Shown one piece after another: positions 17,515 to 25,568 of a DNA stretch of 64,000 nt (its first letter is position 1; every line of letters begins with the position of its first letter). The notes beneath the pieces were generated by a model that was not told the origin of the DNA, ran no database searches, and was given only the letters and a program-made list of their open reading frames with translations. A program made the position numbers and the translations under genes. Origin of the DNA: Longimicrobiales bacterium (GTDB lineage: Bacteria; Gemmatimonadota; Gemmatimonadetes; Longimicrobiales; RSA9). The DNA lies in NCBI GenBank assembly GCA_035461765.1, contig DATHUY010000134.1, positions 1 to 64,000 on the forward strand, written 5' to 3'.

Positions 17515-18159
17515 TTAGTCGCGCAGCAGCCTGGCCAGCAGGAAGCCCGCGCCGGCGGCGATGCCCACGCTGAGCAGCGGCCGCTCCCGGATCGAGCGTT
17601 CCAGATCGTCGCGCATCGCGTCCGGGTCGTGGCTGCGCAGATATTCCGCGCCGCTGTCGAGCGCCTCACCCGCACGCAGAGCGACCTGACTGGCGCGCTG
17701 CTGCACGCCGCCGGCCTCTTCCATCCCGCGTCCGCGCTCCTCGAGGCGGTCGCTGATCCGCTCGAGCTGTCCTGCGACGCGGTTCCGGCTCGCATCCACC
17801 GCACTGCTCAGCCGCTCACGACCTTCGCCCACCTTCTCGCTGATCCGCTCCCTGGCACCCTGCTCTTCGCCCGTGAACTTGCGGTCGTAGGAGCCGGCGC
17901 GCGTGCCCGCATCGTCCGGCGAGCCGCCTGGCGCCGCCGCTCCCTCGGAACTGAAGGGTCCGCCCGTGGACGAGCCCTCAGTCGATCTGGATGCACCGCC
18001 CTGTGACGAGGCCTCCGTCGAGCTGAATGCACCGCCCTGCGACGGGTCCGGCGAGCCGAATGCACCGCCCTGCGACGGGCTGCCCGTGGAGCCGGTCTGT
18101 GGTGACCTGTTCGACTCGGCGTCGCTCGTCGAATCCTGCTTGTCGCGATCGAAATCCAT
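17515..18159 (-). CDS. DUF883-like (YqjD/ElaB-type) membrane-anchored protein with Gly/Ser-rich N-terminus
   Basis: A 214-residue protein in three parts. Residues about 20-85 are low complexity, with repeated SQGGAF/SQGGAS units. The middle (about 100-175) is a charged helical region (ERISEKVGEGRERLSSAVDASRNRVAGQLERI). The C-terminus RERPLLSVGIAAGAGFLLARLLRD is the glycine-zipper membrane anchor typical of YqjD/ElaB proteins, which tether ribosomes to the inner membrane in stationary phase in E. coli. AAGGAGGT before ATG 18159 is a strong ribosome-binding site. It is third in a leftward operon with YihY and holin-X proteins. The long N-terminal repeat is unusual for the family. Confidence 0.78.
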   Translation of the reverse strand: MDFDRDKQDSTSDAESNRSPQTGSTGSPSQGGAFGSPDPSQGGAFSSTEASSQGGASRSTEGSSTGGPFSSEGAAAPGGSPDDAGTRAGSYDRKFTGEEQGARERISEKVGEGRERLSSAVDASRNRVAGQLERISDRLEERGRGMEEAGGVQQRASQVALRAGEALDSGAEYLRSHDPDAMRDDLERSIRERPLLSVGIAAGAGFLLARLLRD

Positions 18160-18230
18160 GTTGCTACCTCCTTCTGCGTGGTACGGCGCACAGCGCAAGA
18201 CACGTTCCCTTCACTGCTGCATTGTGCCAC

Positions 18231-19040
18231 TCATGCTGCCGTGTCACGCTCTGCGGAGAGCACGTCCGCAACCTCGCCGCCGAGCAGGATGGACAGCGCA
18301 GTGATATAGAGCCACAGCAGCAGTACGATGATCCCACCGATGAAACCGTAGGTCCTGCCGAAATTCGCGATGTTGGAGACGTAGATCCGGAAGAGCAGCG
18401 TAGCGAGCATCCACACGATGGTCCCTGCGATGGCGCCGACCAGGAGCTCGCCTCGGATGTTGCGCTGGTCATGGGCCGGCATCACGTAGTATACGGTCCA
18501 GAGCAGCGCGACGAGCAGGACCAGCACGATCGGCCACGCGAGCCAGTGCGCATAGCTGCCCAGACCGAGCGCGCTTGCCAGCTGCGGCCCGGCGACGATC
18601 GCAATTGCTCCGCCCCAGAGCAGCGCGCCGCCGACGACCATCAGCCCGATCGCCTTGAGGCGTTTCTTCCACCAGGTGGCATTCTCGCGGACGTTGAACA
18701 TCGCGTCGAGTCCATCGCCGAGCGCCGCGAAGAAATTGGATGCTGACCAGACGGCGAGCAGGATACCGAGCGAAAGCGCCTCGGGACGCCGCTCGTCGGT
18801 GATCTCGCGCACGAACTCTTCCAGGTACTCCGTTGCGACCCCCGGCAGCACGCCCTGCAGCCATCCCATGATCGTATCGAACGCGGACGTCCCGCCGAGG
18901 AAACCGGTGAGTGCAAACCCGGCGAGAATCATGGGGAAGAGCGAGAGAAAGAAATAATACGCGGCCTTCGCCGCTTCACCGGTGATGTTGTCGGCCATCG
19001 CTCCGGACACGATCCGGCGCGTGAGATCGTACACCTTCAT
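18231..19040 (-). CDS. YihY/UPF0761 family membrane protein
   Basis: A 269-residue integral membrane protein of the YihY (BrkB, formerly annotated RNase BN) family. Hallmarks are AAKAAYYFFLSLFPMILAGFALTGFLG near the start, a WSASNFFAALGDGLDAMFNV segment, and the final YGFIGGIIVLLLWLYITALSILLGGEVADVL. About six transmembrane helices are expected. Its function is not settled. It lies 25 bases after the holin-X gene and upstream of the DUF883-like gene on the same strand, a grouping common in envelope-stress clusters. Confidence 0.92.
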   Translation of the reverse strand: MKVYDLTRRIVSGAMADNITGEAAKAAYYFFLSLFPMILAGFALTGFLGGTSAFDTIMGWLQGVLPGVATEYLEEFVREITDERRPEALSLGILLAVWSASNFFAALGDGLDAMFNVRENATWWKKRLKAIGLMVVGGALLWGGAIAIVAGPQLASALGLGSYAHWLAWPIVLVLLVALLWTVYYVMPAHDQRNIRGELLVGAIAGTIVWMLATLLFRIYVSNIANFGRTYGFIGGIIVLLLWLYITALSILLGGEVADVLSAERDTAA

Positions 19041-19065
19041 CCGATGCCCCGCCGCCGCGCCGCGA

Positions 19066-19539
19066 TCAGGAGCGAACCTCCTCCTTGAACTCGCGCAGCT
19101 CGTGGCGCGCCCACTGCTTGTCGCGGCGCAGACTCGCGGCCGTCTGCTCCGGCTTGCGTGGCATGTTCCTCAACCCGTTGATGCCGCCACGCGCGAGGAT
19201 GGCACCCACCAGCAGCATCACGGCGCCGATGATGAGCGCTGCCAGGCCGAAACGCCCGCCCAGGAGATGACCGAGCCCGATCACGGCCGCTGCCATCAGC
19301 ACCAGCCCGCCACTCAGTGCCAGACCGAGTGCTGTCCCCAGCTTCGCGGAATCCACCGCGAGCTCGCGCGCCATGTCGCGCATCTCCAGCTTTGCCAGGG
19401 CGATCTCGTTGCGCACCAGTTCGGAGCCATCTCCCGCCAGCTGCTTCAGCAGGTCACGGACCTGTGATTCCTGATTTGTGCCCGACAGCGATCCGTCCGT
19501 CGCCGTCAGGCGCGGATCCATCCTCTGCTGCGTGGCCAT
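19066..19539 (-). CDS. phage holin family / Holin-X (DUF1469) membrane protein
   Basis: 157 residues. An N-terminal helical part (QVRDLLKQLAGDGSELVRNEIALAKLEMRDMARE) is typical of the YqjE/Holin-X family. Two transmembrane segments follow (LGLALSGGLVLMAAAVIGLGHLL and LAALIIGAVMLLVGAILA), then a charged tail. Despite the family name these are chromosomal envelope proteins, not lysis genes. GGAGG five bases before ATG 19539 fixes the start. It is first in the holin-X/YihY/DUF883-like operon. Confidence 0.88.
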   Translation of the reverse strand: MATQQRMDPRLTATDGSLSGTNQESQVRDLLKQLAGDGSELVRNEIALAKLEMRDMARELAVDSAKLGTALGLALSGGLVLMAAAVIGLGHLLGGRFGLAALIIGAVMLLVGAILARGGINGLRNMPRKPEQTAASLRRDKQWARHELREFKEEVRS

Positions 19540-19579
19540 TGTTGCCTCCCGTTGCGTGTGCCCTGTTTGATCGCAACGG

Positions 19580-19669
19580 ATGTGCCGGATCAGGCAGGCG
19601 CAGTCACTGAATGGCACTCGCGGCGCAGTTTCCACGATAGAGGAAGAGACACCCGCACATCCGGCACAT
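19580..19669. promoter_or_regulatory. 11-bp inverted repeat flanking a divergent intergenic region
   Basis: atgtgccggat at 19580-19590 and its exact complement atccggcacat at 19659-19669 lie between the divergent holin-X operon and the lipoprotein at 19686. It could be a shared operator. No regulator is identified. Confidence 0.35.
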
Positions 19670-19685
19670 TCAGGAGGCCCTGAAC

Positions 19686-20291
19686 ATGAAGAATCGCATG
19701 CTGTCGTTCACCGGAATACTCGCGCTGGTCACCCTGTCCGCCGCCTGCGATGACGACCCGACGTCGCCCCGGGCGTTCGCGTACTCCGAGAACTTCGCGG
19801 ACGGTGCCGGCTTCGAGTGGTCCAACCAGGCGACGACCACCTCCCCATCGGGCGAGCGCTTCCTCGGCACCTTTAACGTCGCTTCGGTCTCGGTCTCGCT
19901 GGCTGACCTGCCGGCCCATTCGAGCGTGACCATCGAGTTCGACTTCCACGTCATCGGCAGCTGGAACGGCAACGCCGACCCCGACCTCGTGACGTTCACA
20001 CACTCGGGTGGCGCACCTGTCATGGTGACGAACTTCGCAAACCAGAACGACGACATGCAGAGCTGGCCGCAGGCCCACCCCGGCGGCAACAACGCACGGG
20101 CGGCAGGCTCGTTCGCTACGAACTCACTCGGATACGACCCCGAGGGCACGGATGAGCTGGCCGATTCCAGCTACCGCATCTCCTTCACGATTCCGCACAC
20201 CGCCTCCACTTTTCAGTTTCAGGTGGCGTCAAACCCGACAGGCAACGGCGAACTGTGGGGCATCGACAACGTCGAGATCAGCATCGACTGA
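19686..20291 (+). CDS. secreted lipoprotein with predicted beta-sandwich domain
   Basis: A 201-residue lipoprotein with lipobox LSAAC (C21) after a clear signal peptide; AGGAGG precedes ATG 19686 by eight bases. An acidic linker (DDDPTSP) is followed by alternating beta-strand segments (SVTIEFDFHVIGSWNGN, SYRISFTIPHTASTFQFQV, LWGIDNVEISID). The pattern resembles jelly-roll lectin or carbohydrate-binding domains, but no specific family is secure. It probably faces the periplasm or cell surface. It is alone on its strand, facing the end of the CPBP protease gene. Confidence 0.75.
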   Translation: MKNRMLSFTGILALVTLSAACDDDPTSPRAFAYSENFADGAGFEWSNQATTTSPSGERFLGTFNVASVSVSLADLPAHSSVTIEFDFHVIGSWNGNADPDLVTFTHSGGAPVMVTNFANQNDDMQSWPQAHPGGNNARAAGSFATNSLGYDPEGTDELADSSYRISFTIPHTASTFQFQVASNPTGNGELWGIDNVEISID

Positions 20292-20308
20292 CCGCGGCTC
20301 GAACCGCC

Positions 20309-21037
20309 TCAGCGGAGCAGATAGCGGGCGAGCCAGAGGCCGGAGAGAATGTCGATAGCCGCGTGAGCGATGATGGACGGCAGGATCGACCCGTCGAGTA
20401 CGAGGGGCAGGGCCAGGATCAGACCGAGCAGCGCGGCACGCACCGCACCGGCGGGCTGCTGATAGGCATGCGCGACGCCGAAGACACCGCTGCTCAGAAG
20501 CAGAGCGATCGCGAGCGACCCGGTCGCGCCGTACAGCACGTGGATCAGGAAGCCGCGGAAGATGATCTCCTCACAGATGCCTGCCGTGATGGAGACGCCG
20601 GTGAAGAGGAGCCGGTCGTGGACGGAGACGGGCATGAGCTCGCGTACCATCCGCGGCTCACGCACGCCCGCAAAGCGGAAGGCGAACAGCACGCCGACGC
20701 CGCCAGCCGTCATTGCGACGGCGAGCAGCACCGTTCTCCACGCACCGAGTGTCACCAGGCCGAGCTCGGTGAATCCGTATCCGCTCACCCAGGCGATGCC
20801 CGCCGTGGCGAGGGCGAGCCCCCACAGGCTTACGATGGAGCTGATGTACGCTTCGGTACGAGGGAGCGTCTCCAGACTGCTCAGCGCGCGACCCTGGAGG
20901 ATCAGGAGAATGGGCAGCGGCACGAGCAGGACGACGGCCCACGCGCGAGCCGCGGGGGGCACACCGGCCAGCTGGAGCCAGGCCACGACCGCTGCGACGC
21001 CAGCAGCGGCTGCGATCGCTAGCGAGCCCGGTCTCAC
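20309..21037 (-). CDS. CPBP-family intramembrane metalloprotease
   Basis: A 242-residue membrane protein with about eight helices and the CPBP (CAAX protease and bacteriocin-processing, Abi) motifs: EEIIFRG, FGVAHAY and the late HAAIDI. These supply the glutamates and histidines of the intramembrane active site. GTG 21037 is used as start; it lies 13 bases after the stop of the PAP2 gene. It is the last gene of the ceramide-type lipid operon; its target is unknown. Confidence 0.88.
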   Translation of the reverse strand: MRPGSLAIAAAAGVAAVVAWLQLAGVPPAARAWAVVLLVPLPILLILQGRALSSLETLPRTEAYISSIVSLWGLALATAGIAWVSGYGFTELGLVTLGAWRTVLLAVAMTAGGVGVLFAFRFAGVREPRMVRELMPVSVHDRLLFTGVSITAGICEEIIFRGFLIHVLYGATGSLAIALLLSSGVFGVAHAYQQPAGAVRAALLGLILALPLVLDGSILPSIIAHAAIDILSGLWLARYLLR

Positions 21038-21050
21038 TCGATGGCTGCGG

Positions 21051-21962
21051 TCATGCCGCGGTGGGCGCCGACCGCCCGCTCAACGCGCGCGCCAGAGGAC
21101 GCGCCAGCGCGAACGCGGCCGCACCCAGCACCGCGCCGGCCACCGCATCCGTCGCGTAGTGGAAGCCGCCATACACTGCGCCGAGCGCGAGTCCCACAGT
21201 GAGGATCGCGAACAGCGGCGTCAGCCGCGGCAGGTATCGCAGCACGACGAGGGTCTGAGCCACCGATACGCCCACGTGCGATGACGGGAACGCCGCGCCC
21301 TGTGCGGACCCGGCCTCGAGCACACGGTGCGCGAGCTGATGGAAGAACCCGCCGGCCAGCTCACCGCCCGGTGGCGGAAACAGGTAGCGCGGCCCCTGCA
21401 CCGGGAAGTAGATGAAAACCAGGTAGTGCGTGAAGAACGCCAGCATGAGAGCGAACACACCCGCACGGAACTCCGCCGTCCGCCTCTGTAGAAAGAGGAC
21501 GAGCGGCGGCACGAATATGATGAAGTAGTACGAGAGGTAGGCGGCGTGCAGCGGCTCGGAGAGCCACAGTTCCGGCACGGCCGCCGCCCACTCACGGCTC
21601 GGCTGACCGCCGAAGATCGCCTGCTCCCACGCAATCACCGGCCCATCGAAGTACGAGCCGCCGTGCACGCTCCGGTTCAGCACCGCGAGCTCCGTATACA
21701 GCAGCGGCATGAGCAGCAGCGGCGCCCAGTCCAGAGCGCCGCGCACGATCCGTCGCAGGCGCGGCACCGCGCGGGATAGCCCGTGCTCCAGCGCACGCGG
21801 CGGCCACGCGATCAGCACCACTGCCGCATGCAGAGCGAGCAGCACCATCCATGATGCTGGCCGGTCCGCGAACGCGAGGGCCGGCGCGGCTGCGAGCATG
21901 TAAATGGCGAACAGCCGGTCGAGCGGCAGACCCAGCACACGCTCCGCGGCGCGCGCCGTCAC
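21051..21962 (-). CDS. PAP2-superfamily membrane enzyme in sphingolipid operon
   Basis: A 303-residue multi-span protein with the PAP2 phosphatase/transferase motifs AAFPSSHVGVS and GGFHYATDAVAG; the usual first motif KxxxxxxRP is replaced by QGPRYLF. The divergent first motif and inositol-phosphoceramide-synthase-like layout suggest a head-group transferase or a lipid phosphatase acting on ceramide products (inference). Translation starts at a GTG overlapping the upstream stop as GTGA, so it is coupled to the GNAT gene. The reading frame runs on upstream to 22754 but only because it is antisense-free GC-rich sequence inside the GNAT gene. Confidence 0.82.
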   Translation of the reverse strand: MTARAAERVLGLPLDRLFAIYMLAAAPALAFADRPASWMVLLALHAAVVLIAWPPRALEHGLSRAVPRLRRIVRGALDWAPLLLMPLLYTELAVLNRSVHGGSYFDGPVIAWEQAIFGGQPSREWAAAVPELWLSEPLHAAYLSYYFIIFVPPLVLFLQRRTAEFRAGVFALMLAFFTHYLVFIYFPVQGPRYLFPPPGGELAGGFFHQLAHRVLEAGSAQGAAFPSSHVGVSVAQTLVVLRYLPRLTPLFAILTVGLALGAVYGGFHYATDAVAGAVLGAAAFALARPLARALSGRSAPTAA

Positions 21963-23092
21963 GACTCCAGCGGTTTCTCGTACAGGCGGTAAGTCTTGTC
22001 CGGCACGGCGCCGACCCGCTCCAGGCCGCGGCGCATGTCCCAGTTGTCTTCCAGAATCCACGAACACTCGCCCTTCCAGATTCCGATCTTTTTGGCCTCG
22101 ATGACGAGATGCGCGATCAGCAGCGCGTCGAGGCCGCGTCCGCGATAGCCCGGTTTCAGACCGAGCGTGATCGTGCGCGCCTGCGCGATCCTGCGACGAT
22201 GCCACAGCAGCTTCACGATGCCGAACGGCAGCAGCCGGCCGTTCACGTGCTTCAGTGCGACGTTGAAGTCCGGCAGGCCCAGTGCGAAGCCGACCGGCTC
22301 GCCATCGACTTCGGCGAAGGCACACAGCTTCGGCTGCACGATCGGCTTGAGATGGCGCGCCATGTAATCGAGTTCCGCACCCGTCATCGGTACGAAGCCC
22401 CAGTTCTGCTCCCACGCGCTGTTGTAGATGTCGCGAACGATCCCGACCTCGGCATCGAAACGCCGCACATCCAGCGACCGCAGCTTTGTCCTCCCGTCGC
22501 GCAGCAGCCGGTCGTGCGCGCGCTGCAGCCGCGGCGGGATCGGGTCCGCGTGGATCCAGTAGGACAGCAGGTCCTTCGACTTCGCGTATCCGGCCCGCGT
22601 GATCAGCTCTGCGTAATACGGCGGATTGTGACCCATGAGGACGGCAGGCTCCCGGTGCCAGCCGTCGATCAGCACACCTGGCGAGCACACCTCGTCGTTC
22701 GTCGACAGGTTCATCGGGCCCTGCACCGTCGTCAGACCGCGCCCGCGTAACCACTGCTCCGCCGACCGCAGCAGCGCGTCCGCAACGCCCTGGTCGTCAA
22801 TGCACTCGAACAGCCCGAAGAACCCGAGACGGTCACCGTGAAACTCGTTGTGCGCACGGTTCACCACCGCGGCGATGCGACCCACGGGATCACGTCCGCG
22901 CCACGCCAGGAACAATGCGACATCAGCGTGCTCGTAGAACGGATGCTTCGCGGGATTCAGCGCCGCACGCACGTCCGAGAGCAGCGGCGGCACCCACATC
23001 GGGTCGTCCGCATAGATCGACCACGGCAGCTTCAGGAACCGCTCGAGGTCCGCGCGCCCCTCGACCGCCCGAACCTCCACTCCACCGGTCAC
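21959..23092 (-). CDS. GNAT-fold N-acyltransferase, candidate bacterial ceramide synthase
   Basis: A 377-residue double-GNAT-like protein. The first half has LPWSIYADDPMWVPPL and NEFHGDRLGFFGLFE; the second has VDGEPVGFALGLPDFN and ITLGLKPGYRGRGLDALL, the acyl-CoA-type loop. It matches the family to which the Caulobacter ceramide synthase (bCerS) belongs, recorded there as an acyl-CoA N-acyltransferase-like protein. The position between serine palmitoyltransferase and a PAP2 enzyme supports N-acylation of a sphingoid base. ATG 23092 is the start. A hexamer repeat separates it from the upstream gene. Confidence 0.75.
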   Translation of the reverse strand: MTGGVEVRAVEGRADLERFLKLPWSIYADDPMWVPPLLSDVRAALNPAKHPFYEHADVALFLAWRGRDPVGRIAAVVNRAHNEFHGDRLGFFGLFECIDDQGVADALLRSAEQWLRGRGLTTVQGPMNLSTNDEVCSPGVLIDGWHREPAVLMGHNPPYYAELITRAGYAKSKDLLSYWIHADPIPPRLQRAHDRLLRDGRTKLRSLDVRRFDAEVGIVRDIYNSAWEQNWGFVPMTGAELDYMARHLKPIVQPKLCAFAEVDGEPVGFALGLPDFNVALKHVNGRLLPFGIVKLLWHRRRIAQARTITLGLKPGYRGRGLDALLIAHLVIEAKKIGIWKGECSWILEDNWDMRRGLERVGAVPDKTYRLYEKPLES

Positions 23093-23097
23093 GCCGT

Positions 23098-23186
23098 AAA
23101 CCCCCGCCCGCGCCCGCGTGCGTGCCCGCGCCCGATCACCGTCCCGATCCCGAACACGCTCCCGATCCCGATCCCGAACCCGTTCA
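23098..23186. repeat. degenerate hexamer array inside the sphingolipid operon
   Basis: Mixed cccgat, cccgaa, cccgcg and cgctcc hexamers fill the 91-bp space between the GNAT start (23092) and the serine palmitoyltransferase stop (23184). The later part, cccgatcccgaacacgctcc, matches the arrays at 5.3 and 6.7 kb. It breaks an otherwise tightly packed operon. Confidence 0.7.
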
Positions 23187-24365
23187 AATGACCGCCATCC
23201 GCTTGCCGATCGTCGCGAACGCGTCGAGCACGAAGTCGATGTGCTCGTCCGTGTGTGTCGCCATGAGCGAGATCCGGAGCCGGCAGGAATTCTCCGGCAC
23301 GGCCGGCGGTGTCACCGGGTTGGTAAATACGCCTGCATCGAAGAGCTGCTTCCAGAAGATGAACATCTGATCGATCTCCCCCACCTGCACCGGGATGATC
23401 GGCGTTTCGCTGCGGCCGATGTCGTAGCCGAGCGAGCGCAGTCCTTCCTGCATGCGTCGCGTGTTCCGCCACAGCTGTTCTCTGCGCTCCGGCTCTTCCG
23501 CGATGACGTCGAGTGCGGCGAGAGAGGACGCCACGGAGGCGGGCGGGTTGCTCGCGCTGAAGATCAGCGACCGCGCGTGATGCTTCAGATAGTGGATCAC
23601 ATCCTCCGGCCCGGCGACCATGCCGCCAATCGAGCCGAGCGACTTCGAGAACGTCGCCATGATGAGCGACACGCGGTCCTCGAGGTGGAAGTGCTGCGCG
23701 GTGCCCCCGCCGAACTCGCCGAGCACGCCGAACGAATGAGCGTCGTCCACCAGGACTTCGGCGCCGTAGAACTCCGCCAGTGCCATGATGCCCGGCAGGT
23801 CGACGATCGTGCCTTCCATCGAGAAGATACCGTCCGTCACGATCAGCTTGCCCGCCTCCGACGGCGTGCGCGCCAGCTCGCGCTCCAGCGCACGCATGTC
23901 GCCGTGCGGGAACCGATGCACGGTACCGAACGCCAGGCGGGCGCCATCCACGATACTGGCGTGGTTCAGCTTGTCAGAGAAAAGATGGTCATCACGGCCG
24001 ATGAGGGAGGAGATCACACCGAGGTTCGTCTGATACCCCGTGCTGAACACGAGCGCGGCCTCCTGGTTGACGAACTTCGCGAGCCGCTCTTCCAGCCTTT
24101 CGTGCAGGTCCAGCGTGCCGTTCAGGAACCTGCTGCCCGTGCAACCGGTGCCATACTGCCGCAGGGCCTTCTCCCCGGCCTCCAGGACCTTCGGATGATG
24201 CGTCAGACCGAGGTAGTTGTTCGAGCCGACCATCACCTTCCGCTCGCCATGGATCAATACCTCCGTGTCGTACGATGCCTCGATCGGCACGAAGTACGGG
24301 TACACACCCGCCGCCATCACCTCGCGCGCCTTCGTGAACCGATAGCATTTCTCGAACAGGCTCAT
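23184..24365 (-). CDS. spt: serine palmitoyltransferase / alpha-oxoamine synthase
   Basis: A 393-residue PLP enzyme of the alpha-oxoamine synthase family. It joins serine and an acyl thioester to form 3-ketosphinganine, the first step of sphingolipid synthesis. PLP lysine K241 lies in TFSKSLGSIGG; H135 (LNHAS) stacks on the cofactor; VDDAHSFG (206-213) binds the ring nitrogen. The NNYLGLTHHPKV and GTGCTGSRFLNGT segments are typical. The start is ATG 24365, preceded by GGAGAG. Family members that make 8-amino-7-oxononanoate or 2-amino-3-ketobutyrate look similar; the neighbouring genes favour serine palmitoyltransferase. Confidence 0.85.
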   Translation of the reverse strand: MSLFEKCYRFTKAREVMAAGVYPYFVPIEASYDTEVLIHGERKVMVGSNNYLGLTHHPKVLEAGEKALRQYGTGCTGSRFLNGTLDLHERLEERLAKFVNQEAALVFSTGYQTNLGVISSLIGRDDHLFSDKLNHASIVDGARLAFGTVHRFPHGDMRALERELARTPSEAGKLIVTDGIFSMEGTIVDLPGIMALAEFYGAEVLVDDAHSFGVLGEFGGGTAQHFHLEDRVSLIMATFSKSLGSIGGMVAGPEDVIHYLKHHARSLIFSASNPPASVASSLAALDVIAEEPERREQLWRNTRRMQEGLRSLGYDIGRSETPIIPVQVGEIDQMFIFWKQLFDAGVFTNPVTPPAVPENSCRLRISLMATHTDEHIDFVLDAFATIGKRMAVI

Positions 24366-24399
24366 CCGCTCTCCATTGGGCTCCAGGCCCACCGAGGAT

Positions 24400-25386
24400 T
24401 TACAGCCAGCCCTGCTCCCGATACCACTGCGCCGTGTCGCGCAGACCGTCAGCGAGAGGAATGTCTGCCTCAAAGTTCAATACCGCACGTGCGGCATCGG
24501 TTTCACACAACCAGCCCGGCGCCAGCAACTCGCGCGCCTTGTCGCGATTGAAGATCGAGCTGCGACCCACCACACCGGCCGCTGTCTCGCTCACCGCGGC
24601 CAGTGCCGCGATCAGCGCACCCGGTACCCGCGCCACGCGTACCTTGCGCCCCACCGCCTCCCCCACGGCGCGTCCTATCTCTTCCCATGTGTATTGCCGC
24701 GCCTCGGCAATGTGGTACACACCGGCCGCGTCCGGCGCCTGTGCGGCAAGGACCAGTGCCCGCGCCAGATCCTCGACGTGGACCATCTGGAGCAGCCGCG
24801 CCGGCCCGGTGGGCACCGGTATGACGCCGCGCCGCGCCAGCTTGAAGAAATGATACAGGTCCGTGTCGCGAGGTCCGTAGACGGCCGGCGCCCGCAGGAT
24901 CCTGACGTCCATGCGTGCCGCCGCTGCCATGCTTACGCGCTCACCGGCCAGCTTGCTTCGGCCGTACCGGGTCAGCGGCCGCGGTACATCCCCCGGCTCG
25001 ACCGGGCGTCCCCCCTCGGCCGGCCCGACCGCAGCGAGGCTGCTCAGGTAAACGAACCGGTGTGCACCGCCCGCGAAGGCCGCATCAAGCAGACGTTGCG
25101 TGCCGATTACATTCGCTTCCTCGTACTCCTCGTCGGATCTCGCGTGCGTGAGTGCGGCCAGGTGAACCACGGTCCCGACCCCGGCGCACGCCGCGTCGAG
25201 GGCCGGCGTGTCATCGAGCGAGCCGTGGATCAGTTCCACTCCGAGCTCCGCGATGGGCCGGGCCCGCTCCCGTGAGCGCACCAGAGCCCGCACCTCTAAC
25301 CCTGCACGCACGAACGCCAGCGCCGCGTGCGATCCCACGAAACCGGTTGCGCCGGTCAACAGCACACGGTGCGGCGGCGTTGCCAC
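24400..25386 (-). CDS. NAD(P)-dependent epimerase/dehydratase, candidate 3-ketosphinganine reductase (CerR-like)
   Basis: A 328-residue extended short-chain dehydrogenase. The Rossmann loop is GATGFVG near the start, the active site is YGRSK with Ser upstream (YLSSLAAVG), and MVHVEDLARALVLAA matches sugar-epimerase-like enzymes. In Caulobacter, CerR, a protein of this type, reduces the ketosphinganine made by serine palmitoyltransferase, and the gene here is directly upstream of that enzyme. Start is a GTG at 25386, chosen because the Rossmann strand begins seven residues later; no ATG is available. It is the first gene of the operon. Confidence 0.78.
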   Translation of the reverse strand: MATPPHRVLLTGATGFVGSHAALAFVRAGLEVRALVRSRERARPIAELGVELIHGSLDDTPALDAACAGVGTVVHLAALTHARSDEEYEEANVIGTQRLLDAAFAGGAHRFVYLSSLAAVGPAEGGRPVEPGDVPRPLTRYGRSKLAGERVSMAAAARMDVRILRAPAVYGPRDTDLYHFFKLARRGVIPVPTGPARLLQMVHVEDLARALVLAAQAPDAAGVYHIAEARQYTWEEIGRAVGEAVGRKVRVARVPGALIAALAAVSETAAGVVGRSSIFNRDKARELLAPGWLCETDAARAVLNFEADIPLADGLRDTAQWYREQGWL

Positions 25387-25568
25387 GTATCCAGGCTGTT
25401 CATGAGCTCTTCCCAGGAGAGACTCCTCCGGTTTATGGACGCGCCCGTTCGGCGCGGGACCGGAGGCACGACCAACGACCGGGTAGTCCGCACCACACCG
25501 CCCACCGTTCCCCGATCTGCAGCCGTTCGAATCTAATGCTGTGCGCCGCCATGCGGCAGTAGGGAAAA

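Noticed and set aside
19066-19539. Prophage lysis module
   Set aside because: The holin-X family name is misleading; no phage genes are nearby and the neighbours are chromosomal envelope proteins.
21963-22754. N-terminal extension of the PAP2 protein
   Set aside because: It lies wholly inside the GNAT gene in another frame; the GTG at 21962, overlapping the GNAT stop, gives the normal PAP2 length.
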